64,000 bases of DNA, from positions 186,001 to 250,000 of the forward strand of contig NZ_SPNT01000005.1 of assembly GCF_004959855.1 (NCBI RefSeq), read 5' to 3'. Origin of the DNA: Nitratireductor sp. XY-223. Lineage in GTDB: Bacteria > Pseudomonadota > Alphaproteobacteria > Rhizobiales > Rhizobiaceae. The position numbers were made by a program, and so were the translations under genes. The first letter of the stretch is position 1, and each line of letters starts with the position of its first letter. Under the pieces are notes generated by a model. It did not search any database and had not been told where the DNA came from. It was given only the letters and a program-made list of their open reading frames with translations. Positions 17,707-25,629 of this stretch are shown in pieces.

Positions 17707-18756
17707 TTGAAGCTGATCCGCACCTATTTCTTCTGGCCGTTGCTGGTGACAATCGCCGGGCTGATCGCCGTGTTCTGGATCGGCTGGAACAGTTTCGGAA
17801 CGCTGGCCGGCGCCACGTCCTTCTTCATCATCGGGGCGGTGCTGGCGATCATGGAAATCTCGCTTTCGTTCGACAACGCGATCGTTAATGCGAACAAGCT
17901 CAAATACATGACGCCGAAATGGCAGCAGCGGTTTCTGACCTGGGGCATACTGATCGCCGTGTTCGGCATGCGCATCGTCTTTCCCGTGCTGATTGTCGCC
18001 ATTGCCGCAAAGCTCGGCCCGATCGCCGCCGTCAAACTGGCGGTGCTGCAGCCGGATGAATATTCCCGCATAATTTCCGAATCGCATATTTCCATCGCGG
18101 CGTTCGGCGGCACGTTCCTCATGATGGTGGCGCTCAGCTATTTCATCAACGAGGAAAAGGAAGTCGACTGGTTCAAGATGCTGGAGAAGCGGCTGCGGCA
18201 GTGGGCCTCGATCCGCGGCCTCGAAATCGCCTTCGTGCTGGCGGTCATCATCGGCTTCGCCTGGTTCCTGAAGTCGTCGCTGCTGGCCACTTTCCTCATG
18301 TCGGCGATGCTCGGCCTCTTGACCTATCTCCTGGTGGAACTGCTGGGCAACCTGCTGGACAGGGCCGAAGAGGCGCGGGATCTCGCCCGCGCCGGCGGGT
18401 TCGGCGCGTTCATGTATCTTGAAGTGTTGGACGCAAGCTTTTCCTTCGACGGGGTGATCGGCGCCTTCGCCTTCACAAAGAACCTCTTCCTGATCGCCAT
18501 CGGGCTCGGTATCGGCGCCATGTATGTGCGCACCATGACGATCATGCTGGTGGAAAAGAACACGCTCGCCCAGTTCCGCTATCTCGAACACGGCGCATTC
18601 TACTCGATCTTCCTCTTGTCGGTGATCATGTTCACCCAGTCGATGGTGCACATACCCGAGCTGATCACGGGATTCATCGGGGTGGCGCTGATCGGCCTCG
18701 CGCTGATCGAATCCATCCGCTACAACCGCCTGCATCCGGAAGGCGATGCGTCGTGA
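17707..18756 (+). CDS. DUF475/TerC-like integral membrane protein
   Basis: 349 residues, starting with TTG after an AGGAG site. About nine hydrophobic segments are present, with the TerC-type pair of acidic intramembrane motifs ISLSFDNAIVNA (about 53-64) and ASFSFDGVIGAF. TerC relatives include metal ion (manganese or calcium) exporters and tellurite-resistance proteins, and the function of the DUF475 branch is not settled. It is 58 bases after dctQM on the same strand, so it could be co-transcribed with the uptake operon, though a functional link is not obvious. Confidence 0.85.
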   Translation: MKLIRTYFFWPLLVTIAGLIAVFWIGWNSFGTLAGATSFFIIGAVLAIMEISLSFDNAIVNANKLKYMTPKWQQRFLTWGILIAVFGMRIVFPVLIVAIAAKLGPIAAVKLAVLQPDEYSRIISESHISIAAFGGTFLMMVALSYFINEEKEVDWFKMLEKRLRQWASIRGLEIAFVLAVIIGFAWFLKSSLLATFLMSAMLGLLTYLLVELLGNLLDRAEEARDLARAGGFGAFMYLEVLDASFSFDGVIGAFAFTKNLFLIAIGLGIGAMYVRTMTIMLVEKNTLAQFRYLEHGAFYSIFLLSVIMFTQSMVHIPELITGFIGVALIGLALIESIRYNRLHPEGDAS

Positions 18757-18768
18757 TGCGGGCCCGCA

Positions 18769-19617
18769 CTACTTGTGCTCGCCGACCAGTCCCTTGACCA
18801 GCCATTTCTGCAGGAGCAGGACCACGAGTGCCGGTGGCAGCATGGCCAGCACCGCCAGGGCCATGCCGTAGTTCGTCGCCGTGCCGAAGCGTTCGATGCC
18901 GCGCACCAAGGTGAAATAGCCCTCCCCGGTCGTCGAAACCATCAGCGGCCAGAGATACTGGTTCCAGCCGAGGACAAAGGTGACGGCAAAGAGCGCCAGA
19001 ACCATCGGCACGGAGACGGGCAGAAGAATGTCGACGAGAAACCGCAGCGGACCGGCACCGTCGATGCGCGCCGCCTCGACCAGCTCGTCCGGCACCGACT
19101 TGAAGAACTGGCGGAAAAAGAACGTCCCCATCGCGGCCGCCAGCAGCGGCAACACCAGGCCGGTGTACGAGTTCAGCAGACCGAGCGTGTGAACGACCTG
19201 AAAACTGGGCAGGATCCGGGTCTCGATCGGCAACAGCAGGCTGGCGAATATGAGCCAGAACAGAAAAGAAGCGAAACGCAAACGAAAATAGACCAGCGCA
19301 TAGGCCGACAGCACCGACAAAAGGCATTTGCCGAGCGAGAATCCGAGCGCCATCACCGTCGAGTTGAGCGCCATGCCGCCCGCCGTGATCGTCTGGCTGA
19401 AGCCCGCCTTCTCGGTCAGAACCCGACCATAGACCGAGGCGAACTCGGGGCCCCAGCTCAGGTGCAGACCGTCGCTGGAAATCGCCGAATTCTGGTGCGT
19501 TGACGTCAATAGCACCGCGATCACCGGCAGCAGCATGAACACGCAACCGGCAATCAGGACCAGGTGATCGACCACCTTTCGAACAGTCCGTTTTCTCGTT
19601 GTCAGGAAGTTGCCCAA
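18769..19617 (-). CDS. Second UgpE-like ABC permease subunit
   Basis: 282 residues, six membrane segments, with the permease EAA loop EAARIDGAGPLRFLVDILLP that contacts the ATPase. It is closely related to the UgpE encoded at 22104-23024: both share VLIAG at the N-terminus, TFFFRQFFKSVP, FGWNQYLWP or LGWNQYLWP, and end in VKGLVE/GE..K. It stands alone, divergent from ugpB across a 220-base gap that holds a Pho box. It may substitute for UgpE in the complex under some conditions, or be a duplicate drifting apart. No partner permease or binding protein lies on its side. Confidence 0.88.
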   Translation of the reverse strand: MGNFLTTRKRTVRKVVDHLVLIAGCVFMLLPVIAVLLTSTHQNSAISSDGLHLSWGPEFASVYGRVLTEKAGFSQTITAGGMALNSTVMALGFSLGKCLLSVLSAYALVYFRLRFASFLFWLIFASLLLPIETRILPSFQVVHTLGLLNSYTGLVLPLLAAAMGTFFFRQFFKSVPDELVEAARIDGAGPLRFLVDILLPVSVPMVLALFAVTFVLGWNQYLWPLMVSTTGEGYFTLVRGIERFGTATNYGMALAVLAMLPPALVVLLLQKWLVKGLVGEHK

Positions 19618-19710
19618 TGTAGCGCCTTGATACCAATGGATATGTCGTTAGCCGCGGTACTGTTTAACGCCCCTGCGCGCGGAAAACCATTTTCGTTTTT
19701 ACAAAAAATC

Positions 19711-19739
19711 CTGTCACATATTCTTCATTATTTTGACAT
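19711..19739 (+). promoter_or_regulatory. PhoB-type box array upstream of ugpB
   Basis: Three 7-mers occur at exact 11-base intervals: CTGTCAC (19711), TCTTCAT (19722) and TTGACAT (19733), matching the Pho-box unit CTGTCAT at 6, 4 and 5 of 7 positions. The 4-base spacers are AT-rich, as in real Pho boxes. It lies about 100 bases before the ugpB start. ugp operons are classic PhoB targets, which supports the call. The divergent ugpE paralogue could share it. Confidence 0.7.
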
Positions 19740-19837
19740 GTGGGTGTAACCCGCCGTAGCGTAGGTTCCGACGTCTGCGGCCTGCTGTGCGCGCAGTCGT
19801 TAGGGGCCAATCAAATCAACATCCAAAGGGTGGAATC

Positions 19838-21151
19838 ATGTCAATTCGCAATATTTTAGTCGGCGCCATGGCAACGACCATGTCCGTCGCAATGTCCGTA
19901 CCGGCCATGGCTCAAACGGAAATCACCTGGTGGCACGCAATGGGCGGCCAGCTGGGCGAAACCGTGAATGAGATTGCCGAGAAGTTCAATGCGTCGCAGT
20001 CGGATTACAAGATCACGCCGATCTACAAGGGTACCTACGAAGAGACAATGACGGCCGGCATCGCGGCATTCCGCGCCGGTGAACAGCCGAACGTCATTCA
20101 GATCTTCGACGCCGGCGCCGCCACGATCATCGGTGCAAAGGGCGCCGTCATTCCGGCCCAGCAGCTGATGAGCGAAAACGGCGTCCCGTTCGACATCAAC
20201 GACTATATCTCGGGCGTCCGCTATTTCTACGCCGACAAGGCGGGCGAGATGATCGGCATGCCGTTCAACTCCTCAACGCCGATCATGTATTACAATGAAG
20301 ACGCCCTGAAGAAGGCCGGCGTGACGCCGCCGAAGACCTGGGAGGAGTTCCAGTCGGTCACGGCGCCGAAGCTGAAAGATGCCGGCTACGTGCCGCTCTC
20401 GCAGTCGCACCTGCCGTGGATCTTCACCGAGAATTTCTACTCCCGGCACAATCTCGAATTCGCCTCGCTGGACAACGGCTACGATTCCGGCACGCCGATC
20501 ATGATGATGAACGAGGATCCGATCAAGGGTCATTTCACCGCCGTCAAAGAGTGGCTCGATAACGGAATGTTCGCATGGTACGGCACCGGATGGGCCGACA
20601 ACCAGAAACCGTTCAATGAAGGCCAGGTCGCCATGTGGCTCGGCTCTTCGGGCTCCTTCGGCGGCGTCAAGAAGGCTGCCACCTTCCCCTTCGACGCGAC
20701 CTATCTTCCCTATTGGGAGTCGCTGACCAAGGAACCCTATCAGACGTTTATCGGCGGCGCGGCGCTGTTCGCGATGTCCGGCAAACCCGCCGACGAGAAC
20801 AAGGCGGTCGCCGAGTTCTTCCGCTTCCTGACGTCTCCGGAAATCCAGTATTTCTGGCACAGGGAAACCGGTTATGTGCCGATCACCACGGCGGCTTACG
20901 AACTGGCCAAGAAGGAAGGCTACTACAAGGACACGCCGCAGGCTGAGGTCGGCATCAAGCAGCTGACCGAGCGCGCGGGCGATTGGACCAGGGGCTACCG
21001 TCTCGGCTTCTACGTCCAGATCCGTGACGTGATGAACCGCGAGTACGGCAAAATCCTGTCGGGTGAGAAAAACGTCGACGAAGCGTTCACAACAATCGAA
21101 ATTGAGTCGAACAAGCTCCTTGAGCGCTTCTCAAAATCGATGGGTAACTGA
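19838..21151 (+). CDS. ugpB: sn-Glycerol-3-phosphate ABC transporter binding protein UgpB
   Basis: 437 residues with a signal peptide (MSIRNILVGAMATTMSVAMS..., cleavage after AMA near residue 25). The mature start EITWWHAMGGQLGETVNEIA and later GVPFDINDYISGVRYFYAD and MPFNSSTPIMYYNEDALKKAG are typical of UgpB. It captures glycerol-3-phosphate or glycerophosphodiesters in the periplasm. The start at 19838 is fixed by the signal peptide. It is the first gene of ugpBAEC, preceded by a Pho box. Confidence 0.95.
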   Translation: MSIRNILVGAMATTMSVAMSVPAMAQTEITWWHAMGGQLGETVNEIAEKFNASQSDYKITPIYKGTYEETMTAGIAAFRAGEQPNVIQIFDAGAATIIGAKGAVIPAQQLMSENGVPFDINDYISGVRYFYADKAGEMIGMPFNSSTPIMYYNEDALKKAGVTPPKTWEEFQSVTAPKLKDAGYVPLSQSHLPWIFTENFYSRHNLEFASLDNGYDSGTPIMMMNEDPIKGHFTAVKEWLDNGMFAWYGTGWADNQKPFNEGQVAMWLGSSGSFGGVKKAATFPFDATYLPYWESLTKEPYQTFIGGAALFAMSGKPADENKAVAEFFRFLTSPEIQYFWHRETGYVPITTAAYELAKKEGYYKDTPQAEVGIKQLTERAGDWTRGYRLGFYVQIRDVMNREYGKILSGEKNVDEAFTTIEIESNKLLERFSKSMGN

Positions 21152-21157
21152 TACAGT

Positions 21158-21190
21158 GATCCGGGGCGCGCATCTGGCGCGCCCCGGATC
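21158..21190 (+). promoter_or_regulatory. Perfect 14-bp stem-loop between ugpB and ugpA
   Basis: Arms GATCCGGGGCGCGC and GCGCGCCCCGGATC around loop ATCTG begin six bases after the ugpB stop. There is no T tract. Its position after the binding-protein gene suggests protection of the ugpB transcript end or partial termination before the permease genes. Confidence 0.7.
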
Positions 21191-21211
21191 CACCAGGGGG
21201 CGGGCCTACGC

Positions 21212-22093
21212 ATGATCAAATCGCAGTTCAAATCACCGCTGTTTCCCTATCTGCTCCTGCTCCCACAGCTGTCGATCGTCGTCATCTTCTTCTACTGGCC
21301 GGCGGCCGAAGCCATCCGGTCCTCGTTCTATCTTGAAGATCCGTTCGGCTTTTCCTCCACTTTCGTCGGTCTCGACAATTTCCGCGACATGGTCTCGCGA
21401 TCCGATTATGTCGCAACGGCCGAATTCACCATCATCTTCTCGGTGATCGTTACCTTCTTCTCGCTGGCCATCGCGCTGCTCCTTGCCGTTACGGCAGACC
21501 GCGTTCTGCGCGGTGCGTCGACATACAAGACCCTTCTTATGTGGGTCTATGCGATCGCGCCGCCCGTCGCCGCGCTGATCGGCATCATGATGTTCGACAC
21601 GCTGGTCGGTCCGATTGCAGGCTTCTTCCAGGCGCTCGGCTGGAACTACCAGCTCGGAACCAACCGTTTCGACACGGCTTTCGCCATGATCGTCATCTCG
21701 ATCTGGAAGCAGGTGCCCGTCAACTTCATCTTTTTCCTGTCCGGCCTTCAGGGCATACCGAAATCGGTCCAGGAGGCTGCCGCCATCGACTGCGCCTCGT
21801 CGACACGGCGCTTCTGGACCATCACTTTCCCGCTGCTTGCGCCGACAGGATTTTTTCTTCTCATCATCAACATCACCTATTCGCTGTTCGACACGTTCGG
21901 CATTATCGACGTCGTGTTGAAGGGCGAACCGGGCAACAACCCCGTCACACTCGTCTACAAGGTGTTCCTGGACGGTTTCAGGGGCAATGATCTCGGCGGC
22001 TCCTCGGCCCAGTCGGTGATACTGATGATCCTTGTGCTGATCCTGACGGTGTTCCAGTTCCGCCTGATCGAACGACGCGTTCACTACAATTGA
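21212..22093 (+). CDS. ugpA: sn-Glycerol-3-phosphate ABC transporter permease UgpA
   Basis: 293 residues with six membrane segments. The start SPLFPYLLLLPQLSIVVIFFYWPA is the usual UgpA N-terminus, and the EAA loop is visible as VQEAAAIDCASSTRRFWTIT (about 190-209). Two segments match the family closely, YAIAPPVAALIGIMMFDTLVG and FDTFGIIDVVLKGEPGNNP. It forms the membrane channel with UgpE, driven by UgpC. It starts 60 bases after ugpB, behind the stem-loop. Confidence 0.95.
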   Translation: MIKSQFKSPLFPYLLLLPQLSIVVIFFYWPAAEAIRSSFYLEDPFGFSSTFVGLDNFRDMVSRSDYVATAEFTIIFSVIVTFFSLAIALLLAVTADRVLRGASTYKTLLMWVYAIAPPVAALIGIMMFDTLVGPIAGFFQALGWNYQLGTNRFDTAFAMIVISIWKQVPVNFIFFLSGLQGIPKSVQEAAAIDCASSTRRFWTITFPLLAPTGFFLLIINITYSLFDTFGIIDVVLKGEPGNNPVTLVYKVFLDGFRGNDLGGSSAQSVILMILVLILTVFQFRLIERRVHYN

Positions 22094-22103
22094 GGACCCG
22101 GTC

Positions 22104-23024
22104 ATGAGCTCGTCCGATCTGCAGGCCCCGACAAGCACCACTATCGCTACCGCGTCCGCCGCGGCCGCGCGCAAGAAGCCGTTTGCGTTGCGGCAAATCA
22201 TCGATCACGTCGTTCTGATTGCCGGGTCCCTGTTCATGCTGGTCCCGGTCCTGATGGCATTTTTCACGTCCAGCCACACGGACGTCACGGTGCACACCAA
22301 CGGCCTGCAGATGACATTCGGCGGCCATCTGGCTGAAAACTACTACGAGGCGATGCTGGTGCCCGGCGGCTTCACCAAGACGGTGGACGGCATGCGCATG
22401 CTGATGAACTCGTTCATCCTCGGCATCGGCTTTTCGGTCGGCAAGATCATCATCTCGATGCTGGCGGCCTATGCGATCGTCTATTTCCAGTTCCGCTTCG
22501 CGACGCTTGCCTTCTGGGCCATCTTCACCACGCTGCTGCTGCCCCTGGAAGTGCGCATCCTGCCATCCTACGAGATCGTCCAGGGCATGGGCCTGGTCAA
22601 CACCTATACCGGCCTGATCGTGCCGCTGATCGCCTCGGCAACCGGAACGTTCTTCTTCCGGCAGTTCTTCAAATCGGTTCCCAACGAACTGATCGAGGCG
22701 GCACGCATCGACGGTGCCGGTCCGGTCAAGTTCTTCATCGATATCCTCGTGCCGCTGTCGAAAACGATGATCGCGGCGATCTTCATCATCATGTTCGTCT
22801 TCGGCTGGAACCAGTATCTGTGGCCGACGATCATGACGACGGATGAGAGTTTCTTCACGCTGGTGCGCGGCATCAAGCAGATCCTGAACGTCTTCATCGG
22901 CGCGCAGATTCCCGAATACGGCCAGGCGATGGCGCTGGCGATCGTCGCCATGGTGCCGCCGGTGCTGGTGGTGGTGATTTTCCAGTCATGGTTCGTCAAG
23001 GGCCTGGTTGAGTCCGACAAATAG
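22104..23024 (+). CDS. ugpE: sn-Glycerol-3-phosphate ABC transporter permease UgpE
   Basis: 306 residues, six membrane segments after a ~30-residue Ala/Ser/Thr-rich cytoplasmic head. The EAA loop is IEAARIDGAGPVKFFIDILVP. It ends FQSWFVKGLVESDK like other UgpE proteins. It starts ten bases after ugpA and is followed nine bases later by ugpC. A paralogue lies at 18769-19617 on the opposite strand. Confidence 0.95.
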   Translation: MSSSDLQAPTSTTIATASAAAARKKPFALRQIIDHVVLIAGSLFMLVPVLMAFFTSSHTDVTVHTNGLQMTFGGHLAENYYEAMLVPGGFTKTVDGMRMLMNSFILGIGFSVGKIIISMLAAYAIVYFQFRFATLAFWAIFTTLLLPLEVRILPSYEIVQGMGLVNTYTGLIVPLIASATGTFFFRQFFKSVPNELIEAARIDGAGPVKFFIDILVPLSKTMIAAIFIIMFVFGWNQYLWPTIMTTDESFFTLVRGIKQILNVFIGAQIPEYGQAMALAIVAMVPPVLVVVIFQSWFVKGLVESDK

Positions 23025-23033
23025 GTGAATTGA

Positions 23034-24095
23034 ATGGCCAAGGTTGTCATCGACAATGTCCGCAAGGTGTACCCCAACGGGACGGAGGCACTGTCGCCTT
23101 CGAGCCTCAGTATCGAGGACGGCGAGTTCATTGTCCTCGTCGGCCCTTCCGGCTGCGGAAAGTCGACGCTGCTGCGGATGATCGCCGGCCTTGAGGACAT
23201 TACCGAGGGGACGATCTCGATCGGGGAGCGTGTCGTCAACGCGCTCGATCCGGCCGAGCGGGACATCGCCATGGTGTTCCAGAACTATGCGCTCTATCCG
23301 CATATGTCGGTCTACAAGAACATGGCCTACGGGCTGAAGAACCGCGGCATGCCCAAGGCCGACATCGATGCGGCCGTGCAGAAGGCCGCGAAGCTTCTGC
23401 ATATCGAGGAGTTTCTTGCCCGCAAACCCAGCCAGCTCTCCGGCGGACAGCGCCAGCGCGTTGCCATGGGCCGCGCGATCGTGCGCGATCCGGCGCTTTT
23501 TTTGTTCGACGAGCCGCTGTCCAACCTCGATGCCAAGCTGCGCAACCAGATGCGCATCGAAATCCGCAAGCTGCAGCGTGAACTGGGCGTTACCTCCATC
23601 TATGTCACGCACGACCAGATCGAGGCGATGACGATGGCCGACCGCATCGCCGTGCTCAACACCGGCAAGATCGAACAGATCGGCACGCCGGCGCAAATCT
23701 ATCACACCCCGGCCAGTATCTTTGTCGCCAGCTTCATGGGCGCGCCGCCGATGAATATTCTCGACGGCCATTACAACGGCAATGGCGGCCTGGAGATCAA
23801 GGACCTCGGTCACGTGGCGGTCGACCACACGCTGGAGGTGACCGGCGATATACAGGTCGGCATACGGCCGGAAAATGTCGAGATCCACCAGGCCGAGGAG
23901 CCGCACACGATCCCGATCAAGGTGGATTTCCTCGAGGAGCTGGGTGCCGGCCGGTTGCTGCACACCACCATCGGCAACACGCCTTTCATCGCCCATCTCG
24001 ACAACGAGCACCAGATCAACGGCGAAACGGTTTTCGCGCATCTGCCGGCCAGGGCATTGCACCTGTTCGACGCATCGACGGGACGGCGGGTCTAG
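23034..24095 (+). CDS. ugpC: sn-Glycerol-3-phosphate ABC transporter ATPase UgpC
   Basis: 353 residues. The ATPase domain shows Walker [10 protein letters not shown] (about 38-46), the signature [15 protein letters not shown], Walker [12 protein letters not shown] and the H-loop [11 protein letters not shown]. The C-terminal ~115 residues form the MalK-type regulatory beta domain ([10 protein letters not shown]). It powers import through UgpA/UgpE. It is the last gene of the operon and is followed by a GC-rich hairpin. No ugpQ phosphodiesterase gene follows. Confidence 0.95.
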   Translation: MAKVVIDNVRKVYPNGTEALSPSSLSIEDGEFIVLVGPSGCGKSTLLRMIAGLEDITEGTISIGERVVNALDPAERDIAMVFQNYALYPHMSVYKNMAYGLKNRGMPKADIDAAVQKAAKLLHIEEFLARKPSQLSGGQRQRVAMGRAIVRDPALFLFDEPLSNLDAKLRNQMRIEIRKLQRELGVTSIYVTHDQIEAMTMADRIAVLNTGKIEQIGTPAQIYHTPASIFVASFMGAPPMNILDGHYNGNGGLEIKDLGHVAVDHTLEVTGDIQVGIRPENVEIHQAEEPHTIPIKVDFLEELGAGRLLHTTIGNTPFIAHLDNEHQINGETVFAHLPARALHLFDASTGRRV

Positions 24096-24126
24096 CTTTC
24101 GGGCTCCAAACGGTTCACAGACAAAA

Positions 24127-24154
24127 TCCGGCGGCCGTGACGGTGGCCGCCGGA
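24127..24154. terminator. Stem-loop at the end of the ugp operon
   Basis: Perfect 10-bp arms TCCGGCGGCC and GGCCGCCGGA around an 8-base loop, lying between the ugpC stop and the convergent DUF1127 gene. No T tract follows, so termination may be Rho-dependent or the element may protect the 3' end. Confidence 0.5.
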
Positions 24155-24231
24155 AGCAGACAGGCGCAGGGTGTTGCCTGCCGGGGAGACACTCGCGATG
24201 TGTTGCAGGGTGCGGAGTGCCCCAAACTCAG

Positions 24232-24513
24232 TTACCGAATCTCTGAGCGACTGCGCGAACGATGACGCAATGCTGCACGCGTCAGGTCCGCCGACGGATC
24301 GTCCAGGGGGCCGCCGCGCAGCGCAAAATTCAGATCGCTCCGCGTCAGCCCGATATCGTCCAGAAGATGGTCGCTGAGATTGTGCATGGTGCGCACGTCA
24401 CGGCGGTTGCGGACGCGTTCCAGCAGGTTCGCCACGCGCGACCAGGCGATACTCCAGCCGGCAATGCGGCTTCGTATCGTCGGCGTGCGGATGTTTTCCA
24501 GATAGTTCGTCAT
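24232..24513 (-). CDS. DUF1127 (YjiS-like) small protein
   Basis: 93 residues. The central part RVRNRRDVRTMHNLSDHLLD followed by DIGLTRSDL is the short arginine-rich DUF1127 domain (about residues 33-60). In alphaproteobacteria such proteins are involved in RNA turnover and in phosphate or carbon adaptation, and are often translated from abundant, stress-controlled mRNAs. The C-terminal tail is rich in Arg and Ser. It converges on ugpC and precedes nothing on its strand, while the VOC gene upstream ends 28 bases before its start, so the two could be co-transcribed. Confidence 0.85.
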   Translation of the reverse strand: MTNYLENIRTPTIRSRIAGWSIAWSRVANLLERVRNRRDVRTMHNLSDHLLDDIGLTRSDLNFALRGGPLDDPSADLTRAALRHRSRSRSEIR

Positions 24514-24541
24514 CTCTTTTGTCCTCGTTCATCACCCGGCC

Positions 24542-24937
24542 TCAAGCCGGGACTTTCGCATAGCTGACCACCTCGAATTCGATGCGGTCCTCGTCGTGAA
24601 AATAGAACCGGCGTCCGGGCTCGTAATCGGCATGGGAATGCGGTTCCAGGCCCGCCGCGACGACCTTCTTTTCAACGGCCTCCAGATCGTCAACGACAAT
24701 CCCCACGTGGTTGAGACCCCCGATCGTCCGGTAGCTGCTCGATTTCGCATCGACGCTCTTGCCAGGCGTGTAGAGCGCCAGGTAGCTGTCGTTCGAGCCG
24801 ACATGAACGCTCATTCCGCCGTCGATCGCCGGGCCCTGCCAGCGAATGTGCCAACCGAAAAGGTCGCACATGCGGTTCGCCGTCTTGATCGGGTCGCGGA
24901 CGGTGAAATTCACATGTTCCAACATTGCGCTTTTCAT
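24542..24937 (-). CDS. VOC-family (glyoxalase/dioxygenase fold) protein, likely SoxR-regulated
   Basis: 131 residues, one VOC fold made of two beta-alpha-beta modules: LEHVNFTVRDPIKTANRMCD at the start and LNHVGIVVDDLEAVEKKVVA later, ending DEDRIEFEVVSYAKVPA. Potential metal ligands are H8 (LEHVNF), a later H (LNHVGI) and the Glu of IEFEVV, so a metal-dependent lyase or dioxygenase is possible. The start at 24937 is chosen for its GGAGACAG site. It is divergent from soxR and its promoter contains a SoxR box in a 19-base spacer. It may detoxify or sequester a redox-cycling compound (inference). Confidence 0.88.
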   Translation of the reverse strand: MKSAMLEHVNFTVRDPIKTANRMCDLFGWHIRWQGPAIDGGMSVHVGSNDSYLALYTPGKSVDAKSSSYRTIGGLNHVGIVVDDLEAVEKKVVAAGLEPHSHADYEPGRRFYFHDEDRIEFEVVSYAKVPA

Positions 24938-24980
24938 TTTTCTGTCTCCTATTCTTGTCATTTATAACGCTGATGTTGAC

Positions 24981-25011
24981 ATTCTAATTCCTCAAGTTAA
25001 CTTTAGGTCAA
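24981..25011 (-). promoter_or_regulatory. SoxR box within a MerR-type promoter for the VOC gene
   Basis: On the minus strand, -35 TTGACC (25011-25006) and -10 TAGAAT (24986-24981) are 19 bases apart, the over-long spacer typical of MerR-family activation. The spacer region holds CCTCAAGTTAACTTTAGG (24990-25007, plus-strand reading), an 18-bp palindrome with one mismatch and nearly identical to the established SoxR operator. This predicts activation of the VOC gene by oxidised SoxR. Confidence 0.85.
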
Positions 25012-25043
25012 GAGTTTTTTTCAGACTATTTTCGGAGACGCGA

Positions 25044-25508
25044 ATGAAGGCTCGAGACAGGCTGCCCATCGGCGAATTGGCTCGGCGGACCGGGCTGGCG
25101 GTGTCAGCGATCCGTTTCTATGAGGCGGAGGGCCTGATCACCTCGGAGCGCAATGCGGGCGGTCAGAGGCGCTTCCTGCGCTCGGACATCCGGCGCCTTT
25201 CCTTCGTACAGATCGCGCAGCGCTTCGGCTTCACCATCGAGCAGATCCGCGAGCAACTTCAGTCCCTGCCGCTCGAACGCACGCCGAACAAGGCTGACTG
25301 GTCGAAGATCAGCCGTGGCTTCCGGCGCGAGCTCGACGCGCGCATCGAAACGCTGACGCGGCTGCGCGACGACCTGGACGGCTGCATCGGCTGCGGCTGC
25401 CTGTCCCTGAAGAAGTGCAAGCTGTACAATCCCGAGGACCGCGCACGCCGCCACGGTTCCGGCCCGCGTTACCTGCTGGGCGACGATCCGCCTGAAATCG
25501 AGGACTGA
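25044..25508 (+). CDS. soxR: Redox-sensitive transcriptional activator SoxR
   Basis: 154 residues. The MerR-type winged helix is at the N-terminus (PIGELARRTGLAVSAIRFYE, then GLI), followed by a dimerisation helix and the [2Fe-2S] cluster motif CIGCGCLSLKKC, which has the SoxR spacing C-x2-C-x-C-x5-C. Oxidation of the cluster by redox-cycling compounds or superoxide switches on target promoters. The start at 25044 follows a GGAGACG site. The adjacent divergent promoter carries its operator. As in many non-enteric bacteria, the neighbour is not soxS. Confidence 0.95.
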   Translation: MKARDRLPIGELARRTGLAVSAIRFYEAEGLITSERNAGGQRRFLRSDIRRLSFVQIAQRFGFTIEQIREQLQSLPLERTPNKADWSKISRGFRRELDARIETLTRLRDDLDGCIGCGCLSLKKCKLYNPEDRARRHGSGPRYLLGDDPPEIED

Positions 25509-25567
25509 CTCACAGCTATCGCCTGCACCCGTGTTGCACCGGGCGCGCCGGCTCTGCTAATCCGGGC

Positions 25568-25585
25568 GGGACGGATTCCCGTCCC
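25568..25585 (+). terminator. Possible stem-loop after soxR
   Basis: Arms GGGACGG and CCGTCCC around ATTC, 60 bases after the soxR stop and without a T tract. A weak candidate. Confidence 0.3.
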
Positions 25586-25629
25586 CGCGATACCCCATTG
25601 AACCCGTACCCGAGCGACCAGACAGCCGC

